Shown here: positions 49,908 to 58,360 of the stretch, one piece after another
How positions within the stretch are numbered: the stretch's first letter is position 1
Layout: the number at the start of each line of letters is the position of its first letter
Assembly (NCBI GenBank): GCA_019634975.1
Contig: JAHCAI010000014.1
Location: 1 to 64,000, forward strand
Length of the DNA stretch: 64,000 nt
Reading direction: 5' to 3'
From: Burkholderiales bacterium
Lineage (GTDB): Bacteria > Pseudomonadota > Gammaproteobacteria > Burkholderiales > SG8-41
Program-made: the position numbers and the translations under genes
The notes under the pieces: generated by a model
Database searches by the model: none
Seen by the model: only the letters and a program-made list of their open reading frames with translations
Told to the model about the DNA's origin: nothing

Positions 49908-50708
49908 TCAGCGCCGGTAGTCGGGATACAGCTTTTCCACCAGCGCGAGGCTCGCCACCCAGTCGCGGCTGTCGGAATCGTAGATGCCGGTGCGCCCGAA
50001 TTTCGCGGCGCGTGCTTCACAGACCGCGGGGTCGGGCAGGATCAGCTTGGCGCCGCCGGCGAGCGCGCCGACCTGCGCGCGGCAGGCCAGTTCGAAGAAG
50101 TGGTGGTAAATGTAGGCTTCGGGCAGCGTCGTGCCGCAGACCAGCGCGCCGTGGTTCTCCAGCAGCATGACCCATTTGTCGCCCAGCGCAGCGGCGAGCC
50201 GGTCCGCGCCCTCGCGCGTGGTGTCGTCGACCTCGTTGGGATAACGCGCGACACGCCTGTAGAAACGCATCGCCTGCTGCGTCAGCGGCAGCAGCCCCTG
50301 CTGCTGCGCCGACACCGCGAGGTTAGCCGGCGTGTGGGTGTGCACCGCGGCGTGAATGTCGGGCCGCGCCTTGAGCACCGCGGCATGCAGATTGTAGGCG
50401 GCGGGGCTCGCCTTGAAGGCCGAGCCTCCGACCTGGCGGCCGTCGAGATCGTATTTCACCAGGTTCGATGCGGTCACCTGCTCCATCAGCAGGTTGTCGG
50501 CCTTGACCAGGAAATGCCCGGGCTCGCCGGGCACGCGCAGCGAGACGTGGTTGTAGGTCAGGTCCGCGAACATGAAGTGCCCGATCAGGCGGTGCGCCGC
50601 CGCGAGCTCACAGCGCGCCTGCCATTCCGCCGCACCGATGCGCGAGCGCGCGACCCGCGGCCGCGCGGTGCGGGTGACGGCGTGTTTCTGCTTGGCACGG
50701 GCGACCAT
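49908..50708 (-). CDS. class II aldolase/adducin family protein
   Basis: A 266-residue metal-dependent aldolase or epimerase-like protein. FADLTYNHVSLRVPGEPGHF begins the fold; DIHAAVHTHTPANLAVSAQQ gives the HxH zinc pair, and WVMLLENHGALVCGTTLPEA the third His. Class II aldolases cleave sugar-phosphate-like or hydroxy-acid substrates; in catabolic clusters they often act on small hydroxy acids. ATG 50708 follows a basic, non-conserved upstream segment. Confidence 0.85.
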   Translation of the reverse strand: MVARAKQKHAVTRTARPRVARSRIGAAEWQARCELAAAHRLIGHFMFADLTYNHVSLRVPGEPGHFLVKADNLLMEQVTASNLVKYDLDGRQVGGSAFKASPAAYNLHAAVLKARPDIHAAVHTHTPANLAVSAQQQGLLPLTQQAMRFYRRVARYPNEVDDTTREGADRLAAALGDKWVMLLENHGALVCGTTLPEAYIYHHFFELACRAQVGALAGGAKLILPDPAVCEARAAKFGRTGIYDSDSRDWVASLALVEKLYPDYRR

Positions 50709-50921
50709 GGCGGCAATCAGCCGGTGCCCGCCGGAACTGCAAAGGCGGCTTCCGGGCCGCGCGCGGGCCGTGCAAAGAACCACAATCCGGACATTCCCGG
50801 GACTTTCATCATGGCAGGAAAAACTTCATGGGGAGAACTGAATGGTAATGCCTAACTCATGGCCGGTAAAATCCATTGCATGCGCGCCGAAGGGGCGCGT
50901 CCACAATCCGGAGGAATAATC

Positions 50922-51671
50922 ATGGCGGCAGGCAGGGAACTCGAAGGCAAGGTTGCGCTGGTCACCGGCGCGGCGCGCAACATCGGACGCGCGATTGCGA
51001 TCGCGCTGGCGGAAGCCGGCGCCACGGTCGCGGTCAACGCGCGTGTCGCCCGCGACGACGCCGAGGCAGTGGCGAAGGAAATCCGCGATGCCGGCGGCAA
51101 GGCAGAAGTGTTCATGGCCGACATTGCCGATGGCAGGGCAGTCGATGCGATGGTCGCCGATATCGTCAAGCGCCACGGCAAGGTCGACATCCTCGTGCTC
51201 AACGCCTCGATCCGCAAGGAAACCGCCTTCATCGACATGAGCTACGAGGAGTGGAAAAGCCTGCTGTCGATCACCCTCGACGGTTCCTTCTTCTGCACCA
51301 AGGCCTGCCTGCCCTCGATGATCAAGGCCGGCGGCGGCAGCATCGTCACCCTCGGCGGCATGACCGCGCTGTCCGGCGCGAAGAAGCGCGTGCACGGCTC
51401 GGTCGGGAAACACGGGCTGTGGGGCATGACCCGCGCGCTCGCCAAGGAACTCGGCGAGCACCAGATCAATGTCAACTGCGTGGCACCGGGCCAGATGGAC
51501 ACCGCGCGCGCCGCCGACCGCTCGGCGCGCGCCCCGGTCAGCAACGTGCCCATGGGCCGCCGCGCGACACCCGAGGAAGTCGCCGGCATCGTGCGCTACC
51601 TGTGCACGCCGGCTGCGCGGATGATCAGCGGCCAGCTGATCTATGTCGACGGCGGACAGCAGATGTTCTGA
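50922..51671 (+). CDS. SDR-family protein lacking catalytic Ser and Tyr
   Basis: A 249-residue Rossmann-fold protein. LVTGAARNIGRAIAIALAEA is the nucleotide loop and DILVLNASIRKE the NAG-like strand. In the active-site segment IVTLGGMTALSGAKKRVHGS then VGKHGLWG, the Lys of YxxxK is present but Tyr is Gly, and the Ser 13 positions before is also Gly; a His precedes the Tyr position. It is closely related to the SDR at 55903. RBS CCGGAGGAA before ATG 50922. Confidence 0.8.
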   Translation: MAAGRELEGKVALVTGAARNIGRAIAIALAEAGATVAVNARVARDDAEAVAKEIRDAGGKAEVFMADIADGRAVDAMVADIVKRHGKVDILVLNASIRKETAFIDMSYEEWKSLLSITLDGSFFCTKACLPSMIKAGGGSIVTLGGMTALSGAKKRVHGSVGKHGLWGMTRALAKELGEHQINVNCVAPGQMDTARAADRSARAPVSNVPMGRRATPEEVAGIVRYLCTPAARMISGQLIYVDGGQQMF

Positions 51672-51682
51672 GCGGCAGCGGC

Positions 51683-53473
51683 CTACGCCGCCTCGTGCAT
51701 GAATTGCAGCCGCGCGAGGTGGGCGTAGAGTCCTCCGGCACGCAGCAGTTCCTCGTGGGTGCCGGTCGAATGCAGGCAGCCGCGGTCGATCACCAGGATG
51801 CGGTCGGCATTGCGCACGGTGGCCAGCCGGTGCGCGATCACCAGCGTGGTGCGTCCGCGCGCGAGCCGCTCCAGCGCTGCCGCCACTTGGCGCTCGCTTT
51901 CCGCATCCAGCGCACTGGTCGCTTCGTCGAGCAGCAGGATCGGCCGGTCGGCCAGCAGCGCGCGGGCAATCGACAGCCGCTGGCGCTGGCCGCCCGAGAG
52001 CTTGATGCCGCGTTCGCCGAGGTCGGTGTCGAATCCCTGCGGCAGTGCTTCGATGAATTCAAGCGCGTTCGCCGCGGCGCAGGCCGCGCGCACTTCCTCG
52101 ATTGACGCATCGGGGCGGCCGAAACGCACGTTCTCCGCGGCACTGGCCGCGAATATCACCGGATCCTGGGACACCAGCGCCACGGCCCGGCGCAACTGCA
52201 GCGGATCGCAGTGGCGGATGTCGGTGCCGTCGATGCGGATGCGGCCCGACTGCGGATCATAGAAGCGCAGCAGCAGCGCGAAGATCGTGGTTTTGCCGGC
52301 ACCGGACGGTCCGACCAGCGCCACGCGCTCGCCGGGACGCACTTCGAAGGACAGATCCGCCAGTGCCGGCTGCTCGGGCCGCGTCGGATAGGCGAAACCG
52401 ACGCCCTCGAAGCGGATCGCACCGCGCACCGGCTGCGGCAGCGCCGCTGGCGGCGGCTCCGCACGCAGCAGCGGCCGGGTGTCGAGCAGTTCCATCAGGC
52501 GTTCGGTGGCGCCGGCGGCGCGCTGGATCTCGCCCCAGACCTCGGATACGGTACCGGCGCCGCTGGCAACGATGCCCGCATAAAACACAAAGGCGGACAG
52601 TTCGCCGGCGCTGAGCCGTCCGGCAAGCACGTCGTGGCCGCCGACCCAGAGGATCGCGCCGACTGCGCAGAAGGCAATCAGCATCACCGAGGCGATCAGG
52701 AAAGCCTTGACGCGGATGCGGTCCACACCCGCGGCATGGGCGGCCTCGGTCACCGCATCAAAGGCGGCTCGGGTACGCGCCTCGTGGCCGTAGGCCTGCA
52801 CGGTGCGGATCTCGTGCATTGCCTCGTCCACCTGCGCCGACACCTCGGCAACGCGGTCCTGGTTCGCGCGCGACAGCCGGCGCACGCGGCGGCCGACGAT
52901 CAGTATCGGCACCAGCGTCGCCGGCACCCCGAGCACGATCAGCGCAGCCAGCTTCGGGCTGGTCGCGAACAGCAGCAGCAACGCGCCGGCCATCATCAGC
53001 GCGTTGCGCAGGAACATCGACAGGCCGAAACCGATCACCTGGCGCAGCTGATCGCTGTCGTTGGTCAGCCGCGACACGATGTCGCCGGTGCGCGAGGCAT
53101 CGAAGAAGGCCGGCGACAGCGTCAGCACATGCGCGAACACCGCGCGCCGCAGGTCGGCGATCACGCGCTCGCCGACGCTCATCATGAGGTAGAAGCGCGT
53201 GAAGGTCGCGACCGACAGCACCACGGCCACCGCGATCACCCCCGCGAGCGCGGTGTTGAGCATCGCCGGGTTGCCGCTGCCGAAGCCGGAGTCGATGACG
53301 AAGCGCAGGCCCTGGCCCAGCGCAAGCACGCTGCCGGCAGCCACCACCAGTGCCACGAGGGCGATGGCGACCCGCCCGCGGTAGGGCAGCAGGAAGCGCA
53401 GCAGGCGCCTCAGCGGCGACACCACGGTGTGCGGGCCGGCGGCATTCACGGCGGCGATGTCGTTCGGGGCCAC
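51683..53473 (-). CDS. MsbA-type ABC exporter (fused permease-ATPase)
   Basis: A 596-residue half-transporter: six membrane helices in the first ~320 residues (LRRLLRFLLPYRGRVAIALV at the start), then an ATPase domain with Walker A VALVGPSGAGKTTIFAL, signature IKLSGGQRQRLSIARALL and Walker B PILLLDEATSALD. It would dimerise and export a lipid or drug; the substrate is unknown. GTG start 53473 is 9 bases after the upstream lipoprotein stop, so it is cotranscribed with it and with the enol-lactonase-like gene. Confidence 0.9.
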   Translation of the reverse strand: MAPNDIAAVNAAGPHTVVSPLRRLLRFLLPYRGRVAIALVALVVAAGSVLALGQGLRFVIDSGFGSGNPAMLNTALAGVIAVAVVLSVATFTRFYLMMSVGERVIADLRRAVFAHVLTLSPAFFDASRTGDIVSRLTNDSDQLRQVIGFGLSMFLRNALMMAGALLLLFATSPKLAALIVLGVPATLVPILIVGRRVRRLSRANQDRVAEVSAQVDEAMHEIRTVQAYGHEARTRAAFDAVTEAAHAAGVDRIRVKAFLIASVMLIAFCAVGAILWVGGHDVLAGRLSAGELSAFVFYAGIVASGAGTVSEVWGEIQRAAGATERLMELLDTRPLLRAEPPPAALPQPVRGAIRFEGVGFAYPTRPEQPALADLSFEVRPGERVALVGPSGAGKTTIFALLLRFYDPQSGRIRIDGTDIRHCDPLQLRRAVALVSQDPVIFAASAAENVRFGRPDASIEEVRAACAAANALEFIEALPQGFDTDLGERGIKLSGGQRQRLSIARALLADRPILLLDEATSALDAESERQVAAALERLARGRTTLVIAHRLATVRNADRILVIDRGCLHSTGTHEELLRAGGLYAHLARLQFMHEAA

Positions 53474-53481
53474 GCGGGAGC

Positions 53482-53961
53482 TCAGGGCCGCCCCGCGGGC
53501 GGGACGTTGATGCGCACGACGAGCTGCGGGGATTCAAGGGTCACCGCCGGCGGCTGCAGCGGCACGATCGCCAGCTCGTACTCGTCCTCGGCGCGCAGGT
53601 CGACGACGAACAGCAGTTGCCGCAGCGAGGACGGCGGCGGGGAGCGGGGTCCGGCCGCGTCTTCCGGTTCGGGACTGTTGATGGTGAACTCGGCGGCCTG
53701 CAGCGTCCTGCCGCCCACGCTGAGCGTCGCGCGGTAGCGGTCCCAGCGGCCCGCCTCATCGCGCCGGCCCCAGGCGAAACCGGCATGGAGATCGAAGGCA
53801 ACGGCATTCATCTGCGGCCGCAGCAGGATGCGCACCGTCTCGAAACCGCCGCCGGCGACCGGCTGCAGCGGTATGCGCGCGGCCTCTTCGCCACCGAACC
53901 AGCCCTCGCAGGCGGTCAGCAGCGCCGCCAGCGCCAGGGCGGCGCAGGCCCGTGCCCGCAT
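53482..53961 (-). CDS. lipoprotein of unknown function
   Basis: A 159-residue lipoprotein: signal RACAALALAALLTACEGW with lipobox LTAC (Cys ~18). The mature part is beta-rich (TVRILLRPQMNAVAFDLHAG, RYRATLSVGGRTLQAAEFTI) with no family recognised. Its ATG overlaps the stop of the upstream alpha/beta hydrolase by one base (TGATG), and it leads into the ABC exporter gene. Location next to an exporter suggests an envelope role. Confidence 0.65.
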   Translation of the reverse strand: MRARACAALALAALLTACEGWFGGEEAARIPLQPVAGGGFETVRILLRPQMNAVAFDLHAGFAWGRRDEAGRWDRYRATLSVGGRTLQAAEFTINSPEPEDAAGPRSPPPSSLRQLLFVVDLRAEDEYELAIVPLQPPAVTLESPQLVVRINVPPAGRP

Positions 53962-54752
53962 CAGCGGTCCACTTTGGCCAGGAAATCGAGCATGGCCTGG
54001 TTGAAGGCTGCCGGCTGCTCGACGTTGGAGAGGTGGGCCGCCGACGGAATGACCAGCAGCTCGGAGCCGCGCAGATTGGCCTGGATCTGGCGCGCCATCT
54101 CGGGCGGCGTGCCATGGTCCTGCTCGCCGACGATGACCAGCGCCGGGCAGTCGATTTCCCTGAGGCGGTCGAGCACGTCGATTTTCGCGATCGCATCGCA
54201 GCAGCCGGCAAAGCCCGCGACCGGCGTGTTGCGGATGCCCTCGCCGATGCGCGCCATCACTGCGGGCTGTGCCTGGCGGTAGGGTTCGGTGAACCAGCGC
54301 GCAAGCGTGCTCTCGACCAGCGCGTCCATGCCCTGCGCGCGCGCAAGCTTCACCCGCTCGCCCCACATCTGTTCGGCATTGGGCGGCCTGCGGCTGGTGG
54401 TGTCGGCGAGCAGCATGCTGCGGAACACGCCGGGATATTTCAGCGCGTAGACCTCGCCGATCATGCCGCCCATCGACAGGCCGATCCAGTGCGTGCTGCG
54501 GATGCCCAGCGCGGCGAACAGGCCCTGCAGGTCCTCGGCCATCTGCTCCAGCGTGTAAGGACCCTCCGGTGCATCGCTCGCGCCGTGGCCGCGGGTGTCA
54601 AAACGCAGCACCCTGTAGCCGCGGGACACCAGCAGGCGCGCCTGCTCGTCCCACATCGACAGGTTGCTCGCCAGTGAGTGCGACATCGTCACCCAGGGCC
54701 CTTCACCCTCGACGACACAGTTGAGCTCGATGCCATTGGTACTGATTTTCAT
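53961..54752 (-). CDS. alpha/beta hydrolase, 3-oxoadipate enol-lactonase (PcaD)-like
   Basis: A 263-residue hydrolase: oxyanion and strand LRFDTRGHGASDAPEG, nucleophile WIGLSMGGMIGEVYAL, acid in VIVGEQDHGTPPEM, His in VIPSAAHLSNVEQP. PcaD opens the enol-lactone of the beta-ketoadipate pathway; a carboxymuconolactone decarboxylase gene lies 2.7 kb away on the other strand, which supports a related lactone substrate. Related to the hydrolase at 38253. Confidence 0.82.
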   Translation of the reverse strand: MKISTNGIELNCVVEGEGPWVTMSHSLASNLSMWDEQARLLVSRGYRVLRFDTRGHGASDAPEGPYTLEQMAEDLQGLFAALGIRSTHWIGLSMGGMIGEVYALKYPGVFRSMLLADTTSRRPPNAEQMWGERVKLARAQGMDALVESTLARWFTEPYRQAQPAVMARIGEGIRNTPVAGFAGCCDAIAKIDVLDRLREIDCPALVIVGEQDHGTPPEMARQIQANLRGSELLVIPSAAHLSNVEQPAAFNQAMLDFLAKVDR

Positions 54753-54773
54753 GCGCTGATCCCCCTGCCTGTC

Positions 54774-55751
54774 CTACTGTGCCTTGATGTTGCCGGCTTT
54801 CGCCAGCTTCGTGAACAGCGCGACCTCGGCGGCAATCAGCCTGTCGAAAGCCTCCGGCGTGGTCGGACTCGGATCGAGTCCGATCGGCGCCCAGCGCCTG
54901 CGCAGCTCGGGCTCGCCCAGTGCGCGGGCGGTCTCGCGGTTGAGCTGCGCGATCAGCGGCCGCGGCGTCTTCGCCGAAGTCAGCAGGCCGAACCACAACA
55001 CCGAGTCGTAGCCCGGCACGCCGGACTCGGCGATGGTCGGCAGGTCCGGCAGCAGCGCATCGCGTTTCAGCGAAGACACGCCGAGGCCGGTCAGCCGTCC
55101 CTCGCGCACCAGGCTCACCGCGTTGGCGATCGGCGACATGAAGAACTGCACGCGGCCGGTCATCGATTCGGTCAGCGCCTCCGGGATGCCCTTGAACGGG
55201 ATGTGCACGACGTCTATCTTCGCCATGCTTTTCAGCTGCTCGGCGGCGAAATGGGTGCCGCTGCCGGTGCCGGCGGAGGAAAAATTCAACGCGCCGGGCT
55301 TCGCGCGCGCCGCGGCGAGCAGGTCCTTCAGGCTGCGGAATCCGCTCGTCGGTGAAGTCACCAGCACATACTTCGACACCGCCGACAGCGTGATGCCGGC
55401 CAGGTCGCGCTGCGCGTCATACGGCAGCCGGTCGTAGATCGCCGGTGCCACCGCATGCGCAGACGATACCGACAGCAGCGTGTAGCCGTCGGGATTGGCC
55501 GTGGCCGCGAGGTTGGCGGCGATGGTGCCGCCGGCTCCGGGACGGTTGTCGACAATCACCTGCTGCTTGAACTCCTCGGTCAGCTTCTGCGCGAGGTAAC
55601 GCGCGGTGATGTCGGGTCCGCCGCCGGGCGTAAAGCCGACGATGATGCGTATCGGTTTGGTCGGGTACTCGCCGCCACCGGTCTGCGCAGCCGGCGCGGA
55701 CGTGCCCGCGACGGCGACAGCGGCCGCAACCAGGCAACGTGTGAAGTTCAT
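54774..55751 (-). CDS. Bug-family (TctC-type) solute-binding receptor
   Basis: A 325-residue periplasmic binding protein with signal MNFTRCLVAAAVAVAGTSAP and Bug motifs YPTKPIRIIVGFTPGGGPDI, NPDGYTLLSVSSAHAVAP, HIPFKGIPEALTESMTGRVQ and IAESGVPGYDSVLWFGLL. It is the first gene on the minus side of a divergent pair with the SDR at 55903 and is followed by the PcaD-like hydrolase. Confidence 0.92.
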   Translation of the reverse strand: MNFTRCLVAAAVAVAGTSAPAAQTGGGEYPTKPIRIIVGFTPGGGPDITARYLAQKLTEEFKQQVIVDNRPGAGGTIAANLAATANPDGYTLLSVSSAHAVAPAIYDRLPYDAQRDLAGITLSAVSKYVLVTSPTSGFRSLKDLLAAARAKPGALNFSSAGTGSGTHFAAEQLKSMAKIDVVHIPFKGIPEALTESMTGRVQFFMSPIANAVSLVREGRLTGLGVSSLKRDALLPDLPTIAESGVPGYDSVLWFGLLTSAKTPRPLIAQLNRETARALGEPELRRRWAPIGLDPSPTTPEAFDRLIAAEVALFTKLAKAGNIKAQ

Positions 55752-55902
55752 TGTGCCCCCTTGTTTTCCGGCAATTGCCACAGGGCGCAGACTATACCAG
55801 CAGCAACCCCGCATCACAGCATCTGGACAGCCCGCGGATGCATCGCCTGCGCGGGCATTCCCCGTTATGCTTGCCGCTGCCCCGGGACATGGAGTCCAGT
55901 GA

Positions 55903-56655
55903 ATGAGCACAGCACCCGAACTCGCCGGCCAGGTCGCGCTGGTCACCGGCGCCGCCAAAAACATCGGCCGCGCAATCGCGCTCGAACTCGCCGCGGCAGG
56001 CGCAAAGGTCGCGATCAACACCCGCGCCTCGCGCGCCGAAGCCGAATCCGTCGCAGCCGAAATCCGCGCCGCAGGCGGAAAAGCCGCCGTCTGCATCGCC
56101 GACATCGCCGATGCCGGGGCCGTGCGGCGCATGCACGCCGCCGTCGCGGCGGAGCTTGGCGCCATCGACATCCTCGTGCTCAATGCCTCGGTGCGCCGCG
56201 AGATCCCCTTCGAAACCATGGACTTCGGGGAATGGCGGCAGGTGATGTCGATTTCGCTCGACGGCGCCTTCCACTGCGTGCAGGCCGTGCTGCCGGGCAT
56301 GCTCGAGGCGGGCCGCGGCGACATCATCACGCTGATCGGCGACAGCGCGCTGACCGGCGCCGCCGGCAAGGTGCACAGCTCGGCGGCGAAAAGCGGGCTC
56401 GCCGGCATGACGCGCGCGCTGGCGCGCGAATTCGCCGGCCGCGGCATCCGCGCCAACTGCGTGTCGCCCGGCCACTTCGACACCACGCGCGCCAATCCGC
56501 GCGCGCCGCGCCCCGATGCATCCGCGCACATTCCCCTCGGCCGCTACGGCGATCCGCGCGAAATCGCCGCCACCGTGCGTTTTCTCTGCGGCCCCGGCGG
56601 CGGCTTCATCACCGGGCAGGTCATCCATGTCAATGGCGGCCAATGGATGTTTTAA
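55903..56655 (+). CDS. SDR-family protein lacking catalytic Ser and Tyr (second)
   Basis: A 250-residue paralogue of the protein at 50922. LVTGAAKNIGRAIALELAAA is the nucleotide loop. The active-site segment IITLIGDSALTGAAGKVHSS then AAKSGLAG keeps the Lys, but the Tyr position is Ser and the Ser position is Gly, with the same His just before. Head of a plus-strand operon-like run. The stop TAA overlaps an AT-rich repeat copy. Confidence 0.82.
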   Translation: MSTAPELAGQVALVTGAAKNIGRAIALELAAAGAKVAINTRASRAEAESVAAEIRAAGGKAAVCIADIADAGAVRRMHAAVAAELGAIDILVLNASVRREIPFETMDFGEWRQVMSISLDGAFHCVQAVLPGMLEAGRGDIITLIGDSALTGAAGKVHSSAAKSGLAGMTRALAREFAGRGIRANCVSPGHFDTTRANPRAPRPDASAHIPLGRYGDPREIAATVRFLCGPGGGFITGQVIHVNGGQWMF

Positions 56656-56683
56656 AACATTTAATAAAATCAAATACTTATGA
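56651..56683 (+). repeat. AT-rich dispersed element, copy f
   Basis: TTTTAAAACATTTAATAAAA then TCAAATACTTATGAGG. It contains the upstream stop codon and ends at the ribosome site (GAGG) of the next gene. Confidence 0.7.
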
Positions 56684-56693
56684 GGACAACACC

Positions 56694-57269
56694 ATGAGCA
56701 GCATGCCAGCCGAACGTTTTCCCGCGATCCCGCCGGAGCAATGGACCGAGGAACAGAAAAAAGTCGCCGCGACCATCGCCGCCGGTCCGCGCGGCGAGTT
56801 GCGCGGCCCCTTCCTCGCGCTGCTGCGCAGTCCGGGGCTCGCGCAGACCGTGCAGCAGGTCGGCGAGTACCTGCGCTTCAAGTCTCCGCTCGACCGGCGC
56901 ATTGCCGAGATGGCGACGCTGATCGCGGCGCGGCACTGGACGCAGCAGTACGAATGGCAGTCGCATTACAAACATGCGATGAAGGCCGGCCTCAGTCCGG
57001 CGATCGCGCAGGCCATTGCCGAAGGCCGCCGCCCGCAGGCCATGGCCACGGACGAGGAAGCGCTGCATGACCTGCTCACCGAAGTGCTGCACAACCACGG
57101 CGCCAGCGATGCCACCTACGAACGCGCGCGCAGCGTGTTCGGCGAACAGGGCGTGATCGAACTGATCGCGGTGGCCGGTTATTACGCGATGCTGGCGATG
57201 ATCCTCAATGTCGGGCGCAAGGCGCTGCCGGCGGGGCAGCAAGCGATGCTGCCCTGGTTTCCACATTGA
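56694..57269 (+). CDS. carboxymuconolactone decarboxylase family protein
   Basis: A 191-residue all-helical CMD/AhpD-fold protein. LRFKSPLDRRIAEMATLIAA and WTQQYEWQSHYKHAMKAGLS match the CMD core with its Trp/His; the AhpD CxxC pair is absent, as in PcaC-type members. It would decarboxylate or isomerise a lactone-type intermediate. RBS GAGGAC lies in the tail of the AT-rich element. Confidence 0.85.
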   Translation: MSSMPAERFPAIPPEQWTEEQKKVAATIAAGPRGELRGPFLALLRSPGLAQTVQQVGEYLRFKSPLDRRIAEMATLIAARHWTQQYEWQSHYKHAMKAGLSPAIAQAIAEGRRPQAMATDEEALHDLLTEVLHNHGASDATYERARSVFGEQGVIELIAVAGYYAMLAMILNVGRKALPAGQQAMLPWFPH

Positions 57270-57372
57270 GAACTCCGCAGCCAGGCATGTGGAGCAAGGC
57301 TTGCAGCAGCCCTTGCACGGGTGGTTGAATGCAATCTGAAGAGACGGCGTTCAACGGGAGGAGGACCGTGCA

Positions 57373-58338
57373 ATGACTGTCGCATCATCCGCAGTACGTG
57401 ACACACCGGCGGTCATCCGGGGCCGCGTCGGCGACATCGAAATCATCCCGCTGCCCGCGGCGATGGGCGCTGAGATCCGCGGCCTCGACCTGCGCAAACT
57501 CGACGACCGCGGTTTCGACATCCTGCACCGCGCCTACCTCGACCACCTGCTGTTGCTGGTGCGCGGGCAGAAACTGTCCGACGCCGACATGGTGGCGGTG
57601 GCGCGGCGCTTCGGCGAATTCGAGCTGCCGCCGGTCACCGCGGAAAAAGTCGCCCACCATGTCGAACACCCGGAGATCACCGTGGTCTCGAATGTCCGCG
57701 TCGGCGGCGCGCCGATCGGCGAACTGGGCGACGGCGAGGTGATCTGGCACAGCGACTATTCCTTCCGCCGCGTGATCGCCGGCATGCGCATGCTGCATGC
57801 GCTGGAAGTGCCGCCGGAGGGCGCAGGCGCGAACACCGAGTTCCGCAACATGTATGCGGCCTGGGACACGCTGCCGGAATCCCTAAAAAAACGCGTGCTC
57901 GGCGCCACCATCAAGCACGACACCGCCTACGACACCAACCGCAAACTGCGCCACGGCGCGGTCGCCGTCGACGATCCGCGACTGGGCGACGGCCCCGACC
58001 ATCCGGTCGTGTCGACGCATCCCGACAGCGGCTGCAACAGCCTGTTCCTCGGTCGCCGCCCGCGGCATGTCGTCAACGGCTGCACGCTTGAGGAATCCGA
58101 TGCCCTGCTCGACGCGTTGTGGGCACATGCCACGCAGCCGCAGTTCGGCTACACCCACGTCTGGCGCGAGGGCGACACCGTGCTCTGGGACAACCGCTGC
58201 ACCATACACCGCCGCGGCGCCTTCAATCCCGCAGCAAGGCGCGTGATGCATGCCACCCAAGTGAGGGGGCACCAGCCCTTCGAGGCCCCGGATGCCGCGG
58301 CGAGGCCGCCGCATCCGCGCGGGCAACTGCAACTCTGA
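57373..58338 (+). CDS. TauD/TfdA-type Fe(II)/2-oxoglutarate dioxygenase
   Basis: A 321-residue oxygenase: AAMGAEIRGLDLRKLDDRGF at the N-terminus, HxD metal motif in GEVIWHSDYSFRR (about residue 120), distal His in RRVMHATQVRG and the 2-oxoglutarate Arg nearby. It hydroxylates a substrate to trigger its cleavage; the substrate is unknown. RBS GGGAGGAGG precedes the start, and it is 22 bases before the alcohol dehydrogenase gene. Confidence 0.9.
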   Translation: MTVASSAVRDTPAVIRGRVGDIEIIPLPAAMGAEIRGLDLRKLDDRGFDILHRAYLDHLLLLVRGQKLSDADMVAVARRFGEFELPPVTAEKVAHHVEHPEITVVSNVRVGGAPIGELGDGEVIWHSDYSFRRVIAGMRMLHALEVPPEGAGANTEFRNMYAAWDTLPESLKKRVLGATIKHDTAYDTNRKLRHGAVAVDDPRLGDGPDHPVVSTHPDSGCNSLFLGRRPRHVVNGCTLEESDALLDALWAHATQPQFGYTHVWREGDTVLWDNRCTIHRRGAFNPAARRVMHATQVRGHQPFEAPDAAARPPHPRGQLQL

Positions 58339-58360
58339 ACATCCACGGGAACAGGCAACA

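Noticed and set aside
56694..57269. CMD protein judged defective for lacking CxxC
   Set aside because: PcaC-type members of the family lack the AhpD cysteines, so this is normal.
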